From contig CAZOLI010000003.1 in NCBI GenBank assembly GCA_964580675.1, positions 1-64,000 on the forward strand: a stretch of 64,000 bases of DNA, written 5' to 3'. The notes beneath the pieces are model-generated. The model did no database searches, was not told the origin of the DNA, and saw only the letters and a program-made list of their open reading frames with translations. The position numbers were made by a program, and so were the translations under genes. Origin of the DNA: CAZOLI01 sp964580675 (lineage in GTDB: Bacteria; Planctomycetota; MHYJ01; CAYXQY01). Of the stretch, positions 17,246 through 27,600 are shown in pieces (within the stretch, counting starts at the first letter, position 1; each line of letters opens with the position of its first letter).

Positions 17246-18474
17246 ATGAACCCATGAACAACACCGAACATCAGGACCCGGACCAAAAGACCATATCATT
17301 CCCGAAAAAAATACTGTACTTCCTTCTTCCCCTTTTCCTTCTGGGGGGACTTCTCACGTACCTGTTCACGTCGGGAAGAGGTCTTCCCAAATCCGATAAT
17401 CCGCCTGTTCTCAGAATCAATATACCGCGGGTCACGCTGCCCGAGGAAGGAATCATCCGGCTATCCGCCGTGAACGACGGCCCCGACCCGGTCACAATTT
17501 CTCAGGTAATGGTGGACGAAGCATACTGGAAATTCTCGGCATCCCCTTCCCGGACGATTAAACCGAGGCAGAAAACAACCATAACCATTCCCTATCACTG
17601 GGTCCACGGGAACAAGCACGAAATTACGCTTGTAACTCAGGAAGGAGCAACGTTTCACAAAGAAATTCCCGTGGCGGTAAAAACTCCTTCCCTGTCGGTG
17701 AAACGCATGATGCGTTTTGGCATGGTTGGGGTGTACGTGGGGGTGCTGCCGGTTCTCCTGGGGATCCTCTGGTTTCCCCTGATTTCATCACTGTCCCGCC
17801 GGGCCCTGCATTTCGTCCTGGCCCTGACGGCCGGTCTTCTGGCATATCTGGCGGTGGTAACCTGGCTGGACGCCGTCGAGTTCACCGAACACATGGCCTC
17901 GTTCTGGCAGGGTGTGCCCATGATTGTGATGATCGCAGCGGGCACGGCGATCATTTTGATGGCGATCAGCCGGCTGTCGTCGCCCGAATCAGGCACAGGG
18001 GACGCGGAACCCTCCCCGCTCTGGATAGCTTACATGATTGCCCTCGGCATCGGGTTACATAACCTGGGAGAAGGTCTGGCGGTTGGGGCTTCCTTCTCGG
18101 CCGGTGAAGCCTCCCTGGGCGCCTTTCTGATTGTGGGATTCACACTGCACAATGTCACAGAAGGAGTGGGCATTGCGGCGCCGGTGGCCGATGAACGACC
18201 CGCTCTTTATCATTTTCTCCTTCTGGTTCTTCTGGCGGGCGGGCCGGCCGTTCCCGGCATGTGGATCGGGGGATTTGCTTTTCACCCCGTACTGGCCACG
18301 GCCTTTTTCGCCGCCGGGGTCGGGGCCATTCTCCAGGTGATCTGGGAAGTGGGAAAACTGATCCACCGGGACACCAGACGGGAAAACACCTCCCTCCTCC
18401 ACTGGACCATCGTGTCCGGATTCCTAATCGGGGCTCTGATCATGTACATCACCGGATTTCTCGTCAAAATTTAA
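17242..18474 (+). CDS. ZIP-family metal permease with N-terminal beta domain
   Basis: A 410-aa protein. One N-terminal helix (about residues 23-45) anchors an extracytoplasmic beta-sandwich-like domain (about 52-150, VLRINIPRVTLPEEG...). A C-terminal ZIP permease of about eight helices follows, with the metal-site motifs IGLHNLGEGLAVGASF and TLHNVTEGVGIAAP (the HNxxEG pairs of helices 4 and 5). ZIP proteins import Zn, Fe or Mn. GTG 17242 overlaps the oxidase stop; ATG 17254 is an alternative start 12 bp in. The link to a multicopper oxidase and a DtxR-type regulator points to iron or manganese rather than zinc; that is inference. Confidence 0.85.
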   Translation: MNEPMNNTEHQDPDQKTISFPKKILYFLLPLFLLGGLLTYLFTSGRGLPKSDNPPVLRINIPRVTLPEEGIIRLSAVNDGPDPVTISQVMVDEAYWKFSASPSRTIKPRQKTTITIPYHWVHGNKHEITLVTQEGATFHKEIPVAVKTPSLSVKRMMRFGMVGVYVGVLPVLLGILWFPLISSLSRRALHFVLALTAGLLAYLAVVTWLDAVEFTEHMASFWQGVPMIVMIAAGTAIILMAISRLSSPESGTGDAEPSPLWIAYMIALGIGLHNLGEGLAVGASFSAGEASLGAFLIVGFTLHNVTEGVGIAAPVADERPALYHFLLLVLLAGGPAVPGMWIGGFAFHPVLATAFFAAGVGAILQVIWEVGKLIHRDTRRENTSLLHWTIVSGFLIGALIMYITGFLVKI

Positions 18475-18494
18475 ACGCTGCACCGGCCTCCCCC

Positions 18495-19529
18495 TTATTC
18501 TCGAACGACCTTTTGAACCTCGACGCTTCCGTCATCAAATCCAATAACCAGGTTCTGGCCGTTCGGGGAAAACAACACGGCCCTGAGGGATCGTTCAAAG
18601 TTTTGTTTGAACACCGTTGAAAATCCACTCCGGACATCCGAAATCATCAACCGTTTCGATGCACCCGATTTGACAAAGCCCATAAGCCGGCCATTACCAG
18701 TAAAGGAAATTGTATGTATTCCTCCGTTTCTATTCGTCACGTAACGTCGTTGTAATCCGTTCGGGCGAAAACCTCTTTCCACATGTATCACCCCAAGACT
18801 CAGAGCCAGAAATCGGCCGTCCGGTGAATAGGTCAGTTGCTCACTGGTGGTTGCAAACGCAAGAGAATATTCTCTGCGAAAACGTTTCTTCACGTTCAAC
18901 ACCTGAAGAGCTTCATCCAGATGGTTGGTGCCAAACACCAGGTACCGACCGTCCGGTGAAAACGTTATGGATCTGATAGTTTTTTTTACATTTCGCTCGT
19001 GTTTGGTTTTAAACCCTTTTTCGACGTTCCGAATCTGGAGTACCTGATCCTGACCCCCGGAGGCGAAAAGAGTTCCATCCGACGAAAATGAAACGGTATT
19101 TACGATCTCTTCGTGCGAATAACGCAAAACCCGCCTGTAGGCCTGTTCCCCTTTATTCGTCTTTTTGAATATTTTTACGACGCCATCAAATGACGCGGAG
19201 GCCACGTATCGGCCCTCTGGAGAGACCGAGATGGTTTCCACACGACTTTTATGGGAATACGAATGGTTTTTTTGATATTGCTGATTTGGAGCAACGATCT
19301 GCACCGTAGCGTCCCTCGATGCAGAGGCGAACACAGAACCGTCCGAAGCACCTGATAATGCAGTAATTCCTCTGCGGTGTTCATAGGAATGAATTTCGTC
19401 CAGACGTTTTATTTTAATTTCGCTTTTCTTCTGCTGTTGTTTCTGTTCTGAGGCCGTGTCCTGCGCCGAACCGAATTGAACGAGAAGGAACAATACCGGC
19501 AAACAAAATACAATGTGAAATTTTTTCAC
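18495..19529 (-). CDS. Secreted WD40-repeat beta-propeller protein
   Basis: A 344-aa exported protein. GTG 19529 is chosen because GGAGGT lies just upstream and the product then opens with a clean signal peptide (MKKFHIVFCLPVLFLLVQFG, cleaved near SAQ). About six to seven WD40-like blades follow, e.g. SVSPEGRYVASASFDGVVKI, FSSDGTLFASGGQDQVLQI and FSPDGRYLVFGTNHLDEAL, typical of YVTN/WD40 propellers that serve as binding platforms. Location is probably periplasmic. It lies 78 bp downstream of the M48 protease gene on the same strand, possibly one transcript, and converges on the ZIP gene with only 20 bp between the two stops. Confidence 0.83.
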   Translation of the reverse strand: MKKFHIVFCLPVLFLLVQFGSAQDTASEQKQQQKKSEIKIKRLDEIHSYEHRRGITALSGASDGSVFASASRDATVQIVAPNQQYQKNHSYSHKSRVETISVSPEGRYVASASFDGVVKIFKKTNKGEQAYRRVLRYSHEEIVNTVSFSSDGTLFASGGQDQVLQIRNVEKGFKTKHERNVKKTIRSITFSPDGRYLVFGTNHLDEALQVLNVKKRFRREYSLAFATTSEQLTYSPDGRFLALSLGVIHVERGFRPNGLQRRYVTNRNGGIHTISFTGNGRLMGFVKSGASKRLMISDVRSGFSTVFKQNFERSLRAVLFSPNGQNLVIGFDDGSVEVQKVVRE

Positions 19530-19607
19530 GAATACCTCCAATTGAATAAATGATTTGAATCTTGTGATGAGAAACCAAAACCGGTCTCCGTTCTCTCTCC
19601 CCATTCC

Positions 19608-21704
19608 TTAAAATCCGATTGCAAAGAAGTAAAGAAACCAGAGCACACCGACAACAGCAAGCAACACCGAAAAACCAAGTTTCATGTGATACACGTAACA
19701 GCCCTTCGTCCCTCCGTCCACATCCATTTCGTAAAGTTCCACAAACGGAACGGGTGAGCGCCGGTACCATCCCCGGATGGTCACCTCCTTGTTCTTCATT
19801 TCTTCCCCGCGCAGCAACCCAAAGAAAAATTCCCATATTCGGAGCGGCTGCCGGTAATCCAGAAAGATGATGCCGGAGTCGTCCTGGAGCACAAAATCCT
19901 CGGACCAGACCAGGCCGGGCACGCCCCGGCCGACAACGGTCCCCTGAAGTGTTACTGGAACACCACGAACCGCTGAAACCTTGACGTGATTTAAACAGGA
20001 AGCCACATTTCGGTTCGGGAATACACCACCGGGATAGGAAAACAACGTTTTTCCAAAGTACAAGATACCGGTAATCAACAAACCGGTTCCAACCCAGGAG
20101 GGTTGTGACGCAAAATACGCAAGCAGAATAGATCCGATAATTGACACCATCCCAATCAGAACCGGTGCAATATGAACAAGGAAATCCACAAAAAATTCGT
20201 CCCAGTAACTTTCCGGTTTCTCCAGGTCAAACACGATAAACGGCTCCTGGTTCATCGATGCAGATTGGGAAGCGAGGTGTTGAAGTCGGTGGGCCACGAG
20301 CGGGTGGGTCGAATGAAGTTCGTAATACTTCCCCCACGGGTTCCAGAGGTCCCATTTCATCGCCCCTTTCAACGTTCGTTTGTCAATGCCCCGCTCCTCT
20401 CCCTCGGTGACCGTTGCGGCAGGGGCACCCCCGGAGGAAATGGCCAGGGCATTTGCACTTTCCTGATCAAATATGCCCAGGGATTGGAGTGCACGCATCC
20501 GTTTTCCCCCTTCATCGTCCTCCTCCGAATCTGATTTCCGGGCCGCTAAACCATATCCAATTCGAACAAGAGCGCGTGACAGAGCTGAAGGATTCTTCGT
20601 GACACGACCCGCAAACCGATCCGCGTAATATTCCCGGAGCCGGGAAAGGAACAGTACGAAAAACTCCGAAATCACGTACACAACGTAGGCCAGAACCCCG
20701 AAAAGTTTGGCCTTGTTTCGAAACTGAATCAGAAACCGAAACAGCAGATACATCAAAAGCGGGACCAGATTCGCCGCGGTCATCACGGCCATGTCCCAGT
20801 GTTTGGCATGCCCGATTTCGTGTGCGACAACGGCTTCCAGCTCGTCCTGGTCGAGCATGTCAATCAACCCCCGGGTAATGACTATCCGGGCGTTGTTCGG
20901 GTGGTGCCCGTACGTAAACGCATTTGGCGATCCGTCAGCTATAATGCCCATTTTTGGATACGACATCCCCTGTTCGTCACAAACCCGTTCTATAAACCGA
21001 TCCAGATGATCCGGAAGGTGAACTCGGTCCACCCAGTTGAGGTGACGGATCCATGGAAGAATCCAGTCCATAATCCATGGGCTAAAAATATATTGACCAA
21101 GTCCAACACATACGGCAATCGTAAGTGCAACGATCGGTCCGAACAGACCGAATTCAACGGACAGAACGAGAAATAGCGTTAGCACTCCATACAGCACAAA
21201 CAGCACGGACATGGACCGAAACGCCAGACTCGGCAGCGGGCTAACACCACGCGCCACGTCGGACAGTTCCTCCCACCGTTCCCTTGCTTGATCCGGATCC
21301 GACCGCGCCCTCTCCTCGCCGGCACCGGTTGACGGAACCGGTTTCGCGCCCCCGTCCTTCCGTATTTGAATGGCCGGCCGTTCAAGGGTCTTGAGTTCAT
21401 CAAGTTCGTCCCGGTCAAACCAGTAACCTCCACAAATTCTGCATTTGTCCACCACCGGTCCATCCTCAGGAACCGTCATTCGATGAAGTGGTTCCCGGCA
21501 CCGGGGGCAATCCCGGGAACCGGGTCCATCCTCTACATCCGATTTCTCAATCAACTCCTGTAACCGACGGGTTTGATCGGTAAAATCAAATAGATTCCCA
21601 CGGTCAAACCAGATTCCTGAACAGGAGGAACACAAATCAACCACCGTGCCCTCCTTCGTCATGTGTTCCTCCAGTTTCGTTTCCCCGCATTCTGGACAAT
21701 ACAT
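19608..21704 (-). CDS. Membrane M48 metalloprotease with two N-terminal zinc ribbons
   Basis: A 698-aa fusion. Two TFIIB-type zinc ribbons come first (CPECG ... CSSCSGIWFDRGNL at 3-37; CPRCR ... CRICGGYWFDRDEL at about 66-100). A linker and two or three helices (about 163-212) follow, then an HtpX/M48 peptidase with the catalytic VVAHEIGHAKHWDM (HEIGH at 295-299) and further helices. The C-terminal region has membrane pairs flanking an OB-like beta domain (VTLQGTVVGRGVPGLVW). M48 membrane proteases degrade misfolded membrane proteins. The ribbons may regulate or recruit substrates. GGGAG precedes ATG 21704. The combination is longer than HtpX (about 290 aa). Confidence 0.87.
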   Translation of the reverse strand: MYCPECGETKLEEHMTKEGTVVDLCSSCSGIWFDRGNLFDFTDQTRRLQELIEKSDVEDGPGSRDCPRCREPLHRMTVPEDGPVVDKCRICGGYWFDRDELDELKTLERPAIQIRKDGGAKPVPSTGAGEERARSDPDQARERWEELSDVARGVSPLPSLAFRSMSVLFVLYGVLTLFLVLSVEFGLFGPIVALTIAVCVGLGQYIFSPWIMDWILPWIRHLNWVDRVHLPDHLDRFIERVCDEQGMSYPKMGIIADGSPNAFTYGHHPNNARIVITRGLIDMLDQDELEAVVAHEIGHAKHWDMAVMTAANLVPLLMYLLFRFLIQFRNKAKLFGVLAYVVYVISEFFVLFLSRLREYYADRFAGRVTKNPSALSRALVRIGYGLAARKSDSEEDDEGGKRMRALQSLGIFDQESANALAISSGGAPAATVTEGEERGIDKRTLKGAMKWDLWNPWGKYYELHSTHPLVAHRLQHLASQSASMNQEPFIVFDLEKPESYWDEFFVDFLVHIAPVLIGMVSIIGSILLAYFASQPSWVGTGLLITGILYFGKTLFSYPGGVFPNRNVASCLNHVKVSAVRGVPVTLQGTVVGRGVPGLVWSEDFVLQDDSGIIFLDYRQPLRIWEFFFGLLRGEEMKNKEVTIRGWYRRSPVPFVELYEMDVDGGTKGCYVYHMKLGFSVLLAVVGVLWFLYFFAIGF

Positions 21705-22048
21705 TTTTGCTCCCTGATTATTTCGATGTTCCCGTACCGACGATCAATGAATTAAAAGCAAGACACGTGCCATCGAAGATATATTACAAAATTACAGAAA
21801 ACATTTTCAGATAAACCGGTTTGTGTTGTAAATCCCCCCCTATTTGTCGGGAAATATTTTTCATAATGGTACACAAACCCACCAGGAAGCTTGAACCTGA
21901 GTGGGAAAATGCACTGATCCTTTCCCGTATTCAGTGCTGGTTATCGCGCAGGACGAAGTGGATAATCTATACACGAAAGACCGGCATAAATCGATCAAAG
22001 AAATCCTGTCAATCGTAAAGGGAAGGAAAAGGAGAGGATGATGGGTGC
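21705..22048. other. Intergenic region, no gene seen
   Basis: This 344-bp stretch lies between the ATPase 3' end and the M48 gene start, both on the minus strand. Its part near 21740-21830 is AT-rich and presumably carries the M48 promoter, though no convincing hexamer pair was found. The 65-codon plus-strand frame inside it has no protein-like features. No RNA gene recognised. Confidence 0.45.
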
Positions 22049-24331
22049 TTACTCCGGGGCGATGTTCCGGAGCCGTGTGGCGTTTGCGGTGATGGCAGCG
22101 GTCATACCCGCGTCCCCGAAAAGGATGGCCACAGCCGGTGTAACCGGCACAAATGGCACCGGCACACACAACATGAGCACACCTTTGGAAACAATGCTTG
22201 ACCAGATGTTCTGACGGATGACGGCACCGGCACGTTGTGACAGTGAGACCAGATAGGGAAGTTTTTCGAGCCCATCTCCCATGAGGGCGATGTCCGCAGC
22301 CTCGATGGCCGCGTCCGTGCCTTCCGCCCCCAAGGCTATGCCGACATCCGCCGTGGCCAGTGCGGGGGCATCGTTCACCCCGTCCCCCACCATGGCCACG
22401 GTCCCGTACCGGTCCCGCAATTCATTCAGTTTTTCCACTTTTTGATCCGGCAGGAGTTCGCCGTGGGCTTCGTCGATGCCGATTCGATCCGCTATAGCTC
22501 TGGCCGTTTTTCGATTGTCCCCGGAGATCATGATGACTTTCTCCACCCCGAGGACTTTTAATTGCTTTATGGTTTCTTTTGCGCCGTCCCGAACCTCGTC
22601 TTCGATGGCAATGAGCCCCTCCAGTTTCTTTTCCGTGCTCACGAGCACCACAGTTTTTCCCTCACGCTGCAAACGTGGTATCGTTTCTTCGATGACATTC
22701 AAACAATCCTCCCGGTGGCATATCCGTCGGGCCTCCTCCATGATCCGATCGTTGCTGGAGGAGTGATGAACGTGTTCGAGATCAAAACCCAGATCACGAA
22801 ACATTCCGGGCTTCCCGGCATAATGAAGCGTACCTTCAAGCTCCGCCCGAACCCCCTTCCCGGAGATGTTCTGAAAGTTCGTGGAAGATTTGCCTCCAAT
22901 ACCGACGTCCCGGGCGTGATCGACGATGGCGGTCGCGATCGGATGTTCGCTCTTTTGTTCGAGTCCCCGTGCGCAGCGAAGTACCTCCTCCCGCGTCATG
23001 CCGTTAAGCGGAATCACGTCCGTAATCACAAGTTGGCTCTTGGTGAGGGTCCCCGTTTTGTCAAAGGCGATGGCGTCGATCTCCCCCATCTGTTCCAGAT
23101 ACTGACCTCCCTTAATTAACACCCCATTGCGGGCCGCCGCCGTCACGGCCGAAACCACGGAAACCGGTGTAGAAATCACAAGGGCACAGGGACAGGCCAG
23201 AACCACAAGCGTAATGCTGTTTAAGATGGCCCCGTGCCATTCCTGACCGAACAGAAGCGGTGGCACGAGCAACCCCACCACCGCCGCCACCAGAACCACG
23301 GGTGTATAAATTTCGGAAAACCGTTCCACAAACTTCTCTTTCCGGGTTTTCTTCCGTCGTGCTCCCTCCACGAGATCAATAATTTTCTGAATTGTGTTTT
23401 CGGATGACGGCCGGTCCACTTCCACTTCCAGATATCCCTGTTCATTAATTGTTCCCGCGTACACGGGATCCCCGGCTGTTTTGTCCACCGGTATACTCTC
23501 GCCGGTGATGGGGGCTTCATTGACGGCACTTTCCCCGGTAAGAACCGTTCCGTCCATGGGGATTTTATCGCCCGGTCGGATGGCGATTCGATCGCCGACC
23601 TTCAGTGCTTCCACCGGTATCCGCTCCTCCTCATTATTTCGAAGGACCGTTGCGTGGTCCGGAGCAAAATTAATGAGACGGCGAATGGAGGAACGGGCTT
23701 TCTCCACCGAAAAATCTTCCAGTAGCTCGGCCAGGTTAAACAGAAAGGCGAGGATCGCTCCTTCCACAAAGAGACCGGCCCCCACCGCTCCGATAATGGC
23801 AATGGACATCAGTAAATTCATGTCCATTTCCAGGTCGCGCAAAGAGTAAAACCCCTCCCGAAGAATCACCTGTCCTCCAAGGGCAACGGCCCCGAGAAAC
23901 AGCAAGTTTGAAAGGAGGATGCCCCCATGGATCCCGGTTCCGACGGTCACGTCCCCGGAGGGAAACAAAAAGTAAAAAAGAAGTCCGAAGAACAAAAACA
24001 CGCCACTCAACCACGTTTTGACGGCACGTCGACCGGTCCAGATCGACGATAGGTCGCGTCCGCCCATACGACTGGACGACGGATACACCTCCTCAACCGT
24101 CAGTCCGGAGGTTTCGATAAAATCGTGGACTTGACCTGCATCCGATAGACGCTCCGACACCTGGACCCGTATGGTTCCGGAAACATGATCCAGGTCCATT
24201 GCCTTTACCTCTTCATGGTCGGACAACCGGTCAACAATTTGTTCCTTCCCTTCCGTGTCCGGATCCGAAAGACCTCGAACCCGCACCACGTACGTGTTAT
24301 CGGATTCCTCCTGGGCGTCGCAGCAACTCAT
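22049..24331 (-). CDS. P1B-type heavy-metal ATPase (Zn/Cd/Pb class)
   Basis: A 760-aa metal-exporting P-type ATPase. The core motifs are all present: actuator TGES (LTGESAVNEAPITGESIPVD), the membrane metal site LACPCALVIS, phosphorylation site DKTGTLTKSQ, the HP of SEHPIATAI, and hinge MVGDGVNDAPAL. The last helices carry a Lys (SIVSKGVLML) and GDAGMT, which fits the Zn/Cd/Pb (P1B-2, ZntA) class rather than copper. The N-terminal ferredoxin-like metal domain (residues 13-85) lacks the usual GMxCxxC (it reads RGLSDPDTEG); a CC pair sits instead at residues 3-4. It is a single-gene unit behind a recognisable promoter. Confidence 0.93.
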   Translation of the reverse strand: MSCCDAQEESDNTYVVRVRGLSDPDTEGKEQIVDRLSDHEEVKAMDLDHVSGTIRVQVSERLSDAGQVHDFIETSGLTVEEVYPSSSRMGGRDLSSIWTGRRAVKTWLSGVFLFFGLLFYFLFPSGDVTVGTGIHGGILLSNLLFLGAVALGGQVILREGFYSLRDLEMDMNLLMSIAIIGAVGAGLFVEGAILAFLFNLAELLEDFSVEKARSSIRRLINFAPDHATVLRNNEEERIPVEALKVGDRIAIRPGDKIPMDGTVLTGESAVNEAPITGESIPVDKTAGDPVYAGTINEQGYLEVEVDRPSSENTIQKIIDLVEGARRKKTRKEKFVERFSEIYTPVVLVAAVVGLLVPPLLFGQEWHGAILNSITLVVLACPCALVISTPVSVVSAVTAAARNGVLIKGGQYLEQMGEIDAIAFDKTGTLTKSQLVITDVIPLNGMTREEVLRCARGLEQKSEHPIATAIVDHARDVGIGGKSSTNFQNISGKGVRAELEGTLHYAGKPGMFRDLGFDLEHVHHSSSNDRIMEEARRICHREDCLNVIEETIPRLQREGKTVVLVSTEKKLEGLIAIEDEVRDGAKETIKQLKVLGVEKVIMISGDNRKTARAIADRIGIDEAHGELLPDQKVEKLNELRDRYGTVAMVGDGVNDAPALATADVGIALGAEGTDAAIEAADIALMGDGLEKLPYLVSLSQRAGAVIRQNIWSSIVSKGVLMLCVPVPFVPVTPAVAILFGDAGMTAAITANATRLRNIAPE

Positions 24332-24454
24332 TCGCTCAATGAAAGAAAAAAGGATAAAACCCGCCTGCGTCCCGGAACCACAGCGATATGGCCGGGAATA
24401 ACGGTGTTCCGGCGTGCCGAAGGATCAAATACCGAAAAATAACGGAACAACAAT

Positions 24455-24483
24455 ATTTTACTACCGAAAAACAAAACTATCAA
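24455..24483 (-). promoter_or_regulatory. Sigma70-type promoter for the heavy-metal ATPase
   Basis: On the minus strand TTGATA (24483-24478), a 17-bp spacer and TAAAAT (24460-24455) make a strong candidate, leaving a leader of about 115 nt before ATG 24331. A short direct repeat ACCGAAAAA (24431 and 24463) covers the initiation region and could be a regulator site. The spacer is 17 bp, not the 19-20 bp expected of MerR/ZntR control. Confidence 0.5.
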
Positions 24484-24548
24484 CGGTCATTAATCATTTA
24501 CATTAAACAGGACTAACCGGGGAGTTGAAGAAACAAGAAAAAAACGGG

Positions 24549-24572
24549 CATAAAAATTACACGGGAAGTGTA
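24549..24572 (-). terminator. Weak terminator after the MscS-type channel
   Basis: On the minus strand, about 50 nt after the channel stop, TACAC-TTCCC-GTGTA forms a 5-bp hairpin followed by AATTTTTATG. The stem is short, so termination efficiency is uncertain. Confidence 0.35.
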
Positions 24573-24621
24573 CCAGCCGCCGGTGGAAATTTGGGAAATT
24601 TTCTCTTTCCTGTTGCCGTGT

Positions 24622-27600
24622 CTATTCGTTTCCGTTCCCGTCCTGTTGTTCCGGGCCGGATTCCTCCGCGTCATCCGGGATCTGCTCGGGAGCAATGGAA
24701 ATGGATAGGTCGTCGTCGACGGATTTGAGGTGAAGATCACGCTGAGGAAAGGCTATGGTAATGCCGGCTTCCCGGAACTCGCGATCCACGGCTCGGTTGA
24801 TCTGGTGAAATGCTTTCCAGTAATTGTCGTAGTCCTGGATGAAAAACCGAAGTGAGAACTGCAGGGCGTTGTCACCAAACCCGGTGAATATAACGGACGG
24901 CTTTGGTTCCTCCAGCACGATGTCCTCCTCCCTTGTAATTTCCATAAGCTTCTCCTCCACCAGTTCCGTATCCGAACCGTATGCCACACCAATCGGAATC
25001 ACCACACGCATGATGGAATCCGACAGGGTCCAGTTCACGAGTTCCTCCTGAATAAAATTCCGGTTCGGCACAATTAACTCCTTCCGGTCGAGGTCCAAAA
25101 TGGTGGTCGCCCGGGTGCGAATCCGGGTCACTCGCCCGGTTACGTCGTTGACCGTCACGGTGTCCCCCACGCGAATCGGTCGCTCAAACAGAATAATCAA
25201 ACCGGAAACAAAATTGGCAAATATTTCCTGTAGACCAAAACCAAGACCCACCGTAACGGCCGCCGCAAGCCACTGCACGTCCGACCATCGAATGCCGAGG
25301 TTTCCCGCGATCAACAACAACCCCAGCATAACAATCAGGTAGCGGCTGATCGTTTTGTAGGCGTAACGAAGTCCGGTGTCCATGGGAAGGTACTGGAGAA
25401 TGGTAATTTCCAGGAGACCGGGTAGATTCTTTGTAATTATCACGGTCATGACCAGAATCACGAGGGCCGCCAGGAGATCCTGGAGAGTTACCGCCATCTG
25501 TTTCTCAACCGTTTGCTGGACGGTTTCCCCCCCTTCCCCCGTAACGGTCTCAACGACCTGCATGGGATGAGACCATAATTCTACTTCATCCAGCATACTC
25601 AACGCGGGAAGCACATCGGCCCAGATCACCCAGACGCCCACGGCGAGTCCAAGCCAGAATAAACTCCACATGAGCTGTCGGGTCTGTTCATTTACCGACA
25701 GCAACGAAAACGTGGACTTTTCGTGTTCCTCCTGCCCGGACGGTGTTCTGTTTTCCTCGATTTCCTTTCCCTCCTGAGACTCCTCTTCCTGTGATTTCCG
25801 CCGTTCCTGCCGCTTTCGAACGGCGAACTGAATGTTCTGAAACAGCTGCCACCGAACAAAATATTCGACGATATAAAGGAGACCGATGAACAACACGAAC
25901 GTAAGTCCCAACCGATGCAGCAGCTGACGGGCCGTGTAATAATATCCGAACACCGCAAGAACGGCGAATAATATCGGTACCCCTGTGGCCACCGGATACC
26001 AGACGTACCGCATACGATCAAGCCAACCGCCGGAGTGCTCATCAATAACCCCCGATACGATGCCCTCGGCCGGCGAAAGGACACGTTTTACAAACCAGGC
26101 CCCAAGAATCATCGTTACCAGAAAACAGGTTCGTCCCAGGGAATCCCGGAGAAACGGATCATCAAAAAACCCGGTCTGTACAAAGACGAACACAAACGGT
26201 ATTGCGGGATACAGAAAATGCAGTATATTTCTCCGTATGGTTTCTATGTTTTCCTTCTTCCAGCGGAAGTGATTGCGGCCGAGACCGTCCGGGTGGCATG
26301 TGTGATAAAGACCTGAAAGCACCGCCGTGTATCCGCCTGTTGACACCAGTGCCAGACCGGCTGCAACAGCAAAAGCGGGACCACCGTTTGCCGCCTCGTA
26401 CAGACGCCAGCCCAAAAACAGAAAAATTCCGGGTAAGGGAAGGGTCAAAAACATGGAATACAAAATAGCGTTGACCGTTTTGTATATCGAATCGTCGAAA
26501 CGGGAAAACGTCCCCTCACCCGCTTCCGATAATTTTTCCCGGAACCGACCACGATAACGAAGGAGCAAACCGATAAGAACCAGAAATAACAGATAAAACA
26601 GGTAGTTATTCCTGAAATCCTTTCGGATCACCGTGCCGATACCGGTCCAGTGAGTCGTACGGAAATAACACTGTATGGCCGGTGGAAGATCCCAGAGGTT
26701 GGCCTCCTTCCCCGGAGCGGTTTGACAGATGCTGGTATCCCCTTCCTCCTCATCCGTTTCTCCTTTCAGGTAGAAATAATTGTTGGTGCTCCGTATCCAG
26801 ATGACGCGCTTGTTGATGTACCCCCGGTACTCCCGAAGAACGTCAACCAATTTTCGTTTCTCTGATACCAGATCGGAAAGACGCGTAAAATATCGATCGT
26901 AGTCCTCAATAAGGGTATTAATTAAGCCCAGGCGTCGGGTATATAAATCCGTAATTTTTTCTTTCAGTTCCGTGTGCTTATCGTCGTAGTCCCCTGACTT
27001 CAAACTTCGCAGATATTCCTGAATCTTTTCGTCCCGATCCTCAATAAGACGGGAGCGGGTTTCGTTCAGTTCAATCAATCGAATCTGAACATCGGACCGT
27101 TTGTTTTCAAGTTCCGTAATATCCCTGTTATGTTCGGAGTGAGAGGGAAGGTCATTTTTCTTGCGCCGGAGCATTCGACCAAGTCTGCTGGTCAAACCGG
27201 CCGCCTCAATGCGATCTTTTATGTTCTGAAGATCGCTGGAGATGGAATCCCGTAAGTTCTTCGTGCTTTCCAGCCGCTCCGTCGCCTGTTTAAGCCCTTG
27301 AATTGGCCCGTCTTCGGATGCCCGTTCTTCGGCCAGTCTCTTTACCTGCCGGGCGAGTTCCTCGATGGCTGGATACGATTCCCTTATCTGCGTCAGCTCC
27401 TCCTTTGTTTGTTCCAGTTCCTCCTTCGCCTTCCGTTCTATATTCTGATTGACGATTTTCCGCCATATCTGGTGAATTTTGTCCAGGCGCTTTTCACGAA
27501 TATTAAGGAGTTGTTCTTCTGACTGATACAGGTCCCGTCGGGGTTCATACGTGGTCTTCTCCAGGTCCAACTTCCGCAGAAGGGTCTCGATTTTCTGTTT

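Noticed and set aside
16145..17299. 384-codon minus-strand frame opposite the multicopper oxidase
   Set aside because: Antisense to a clear oxidase with copper motifs; Val/His-rich shadow composition.
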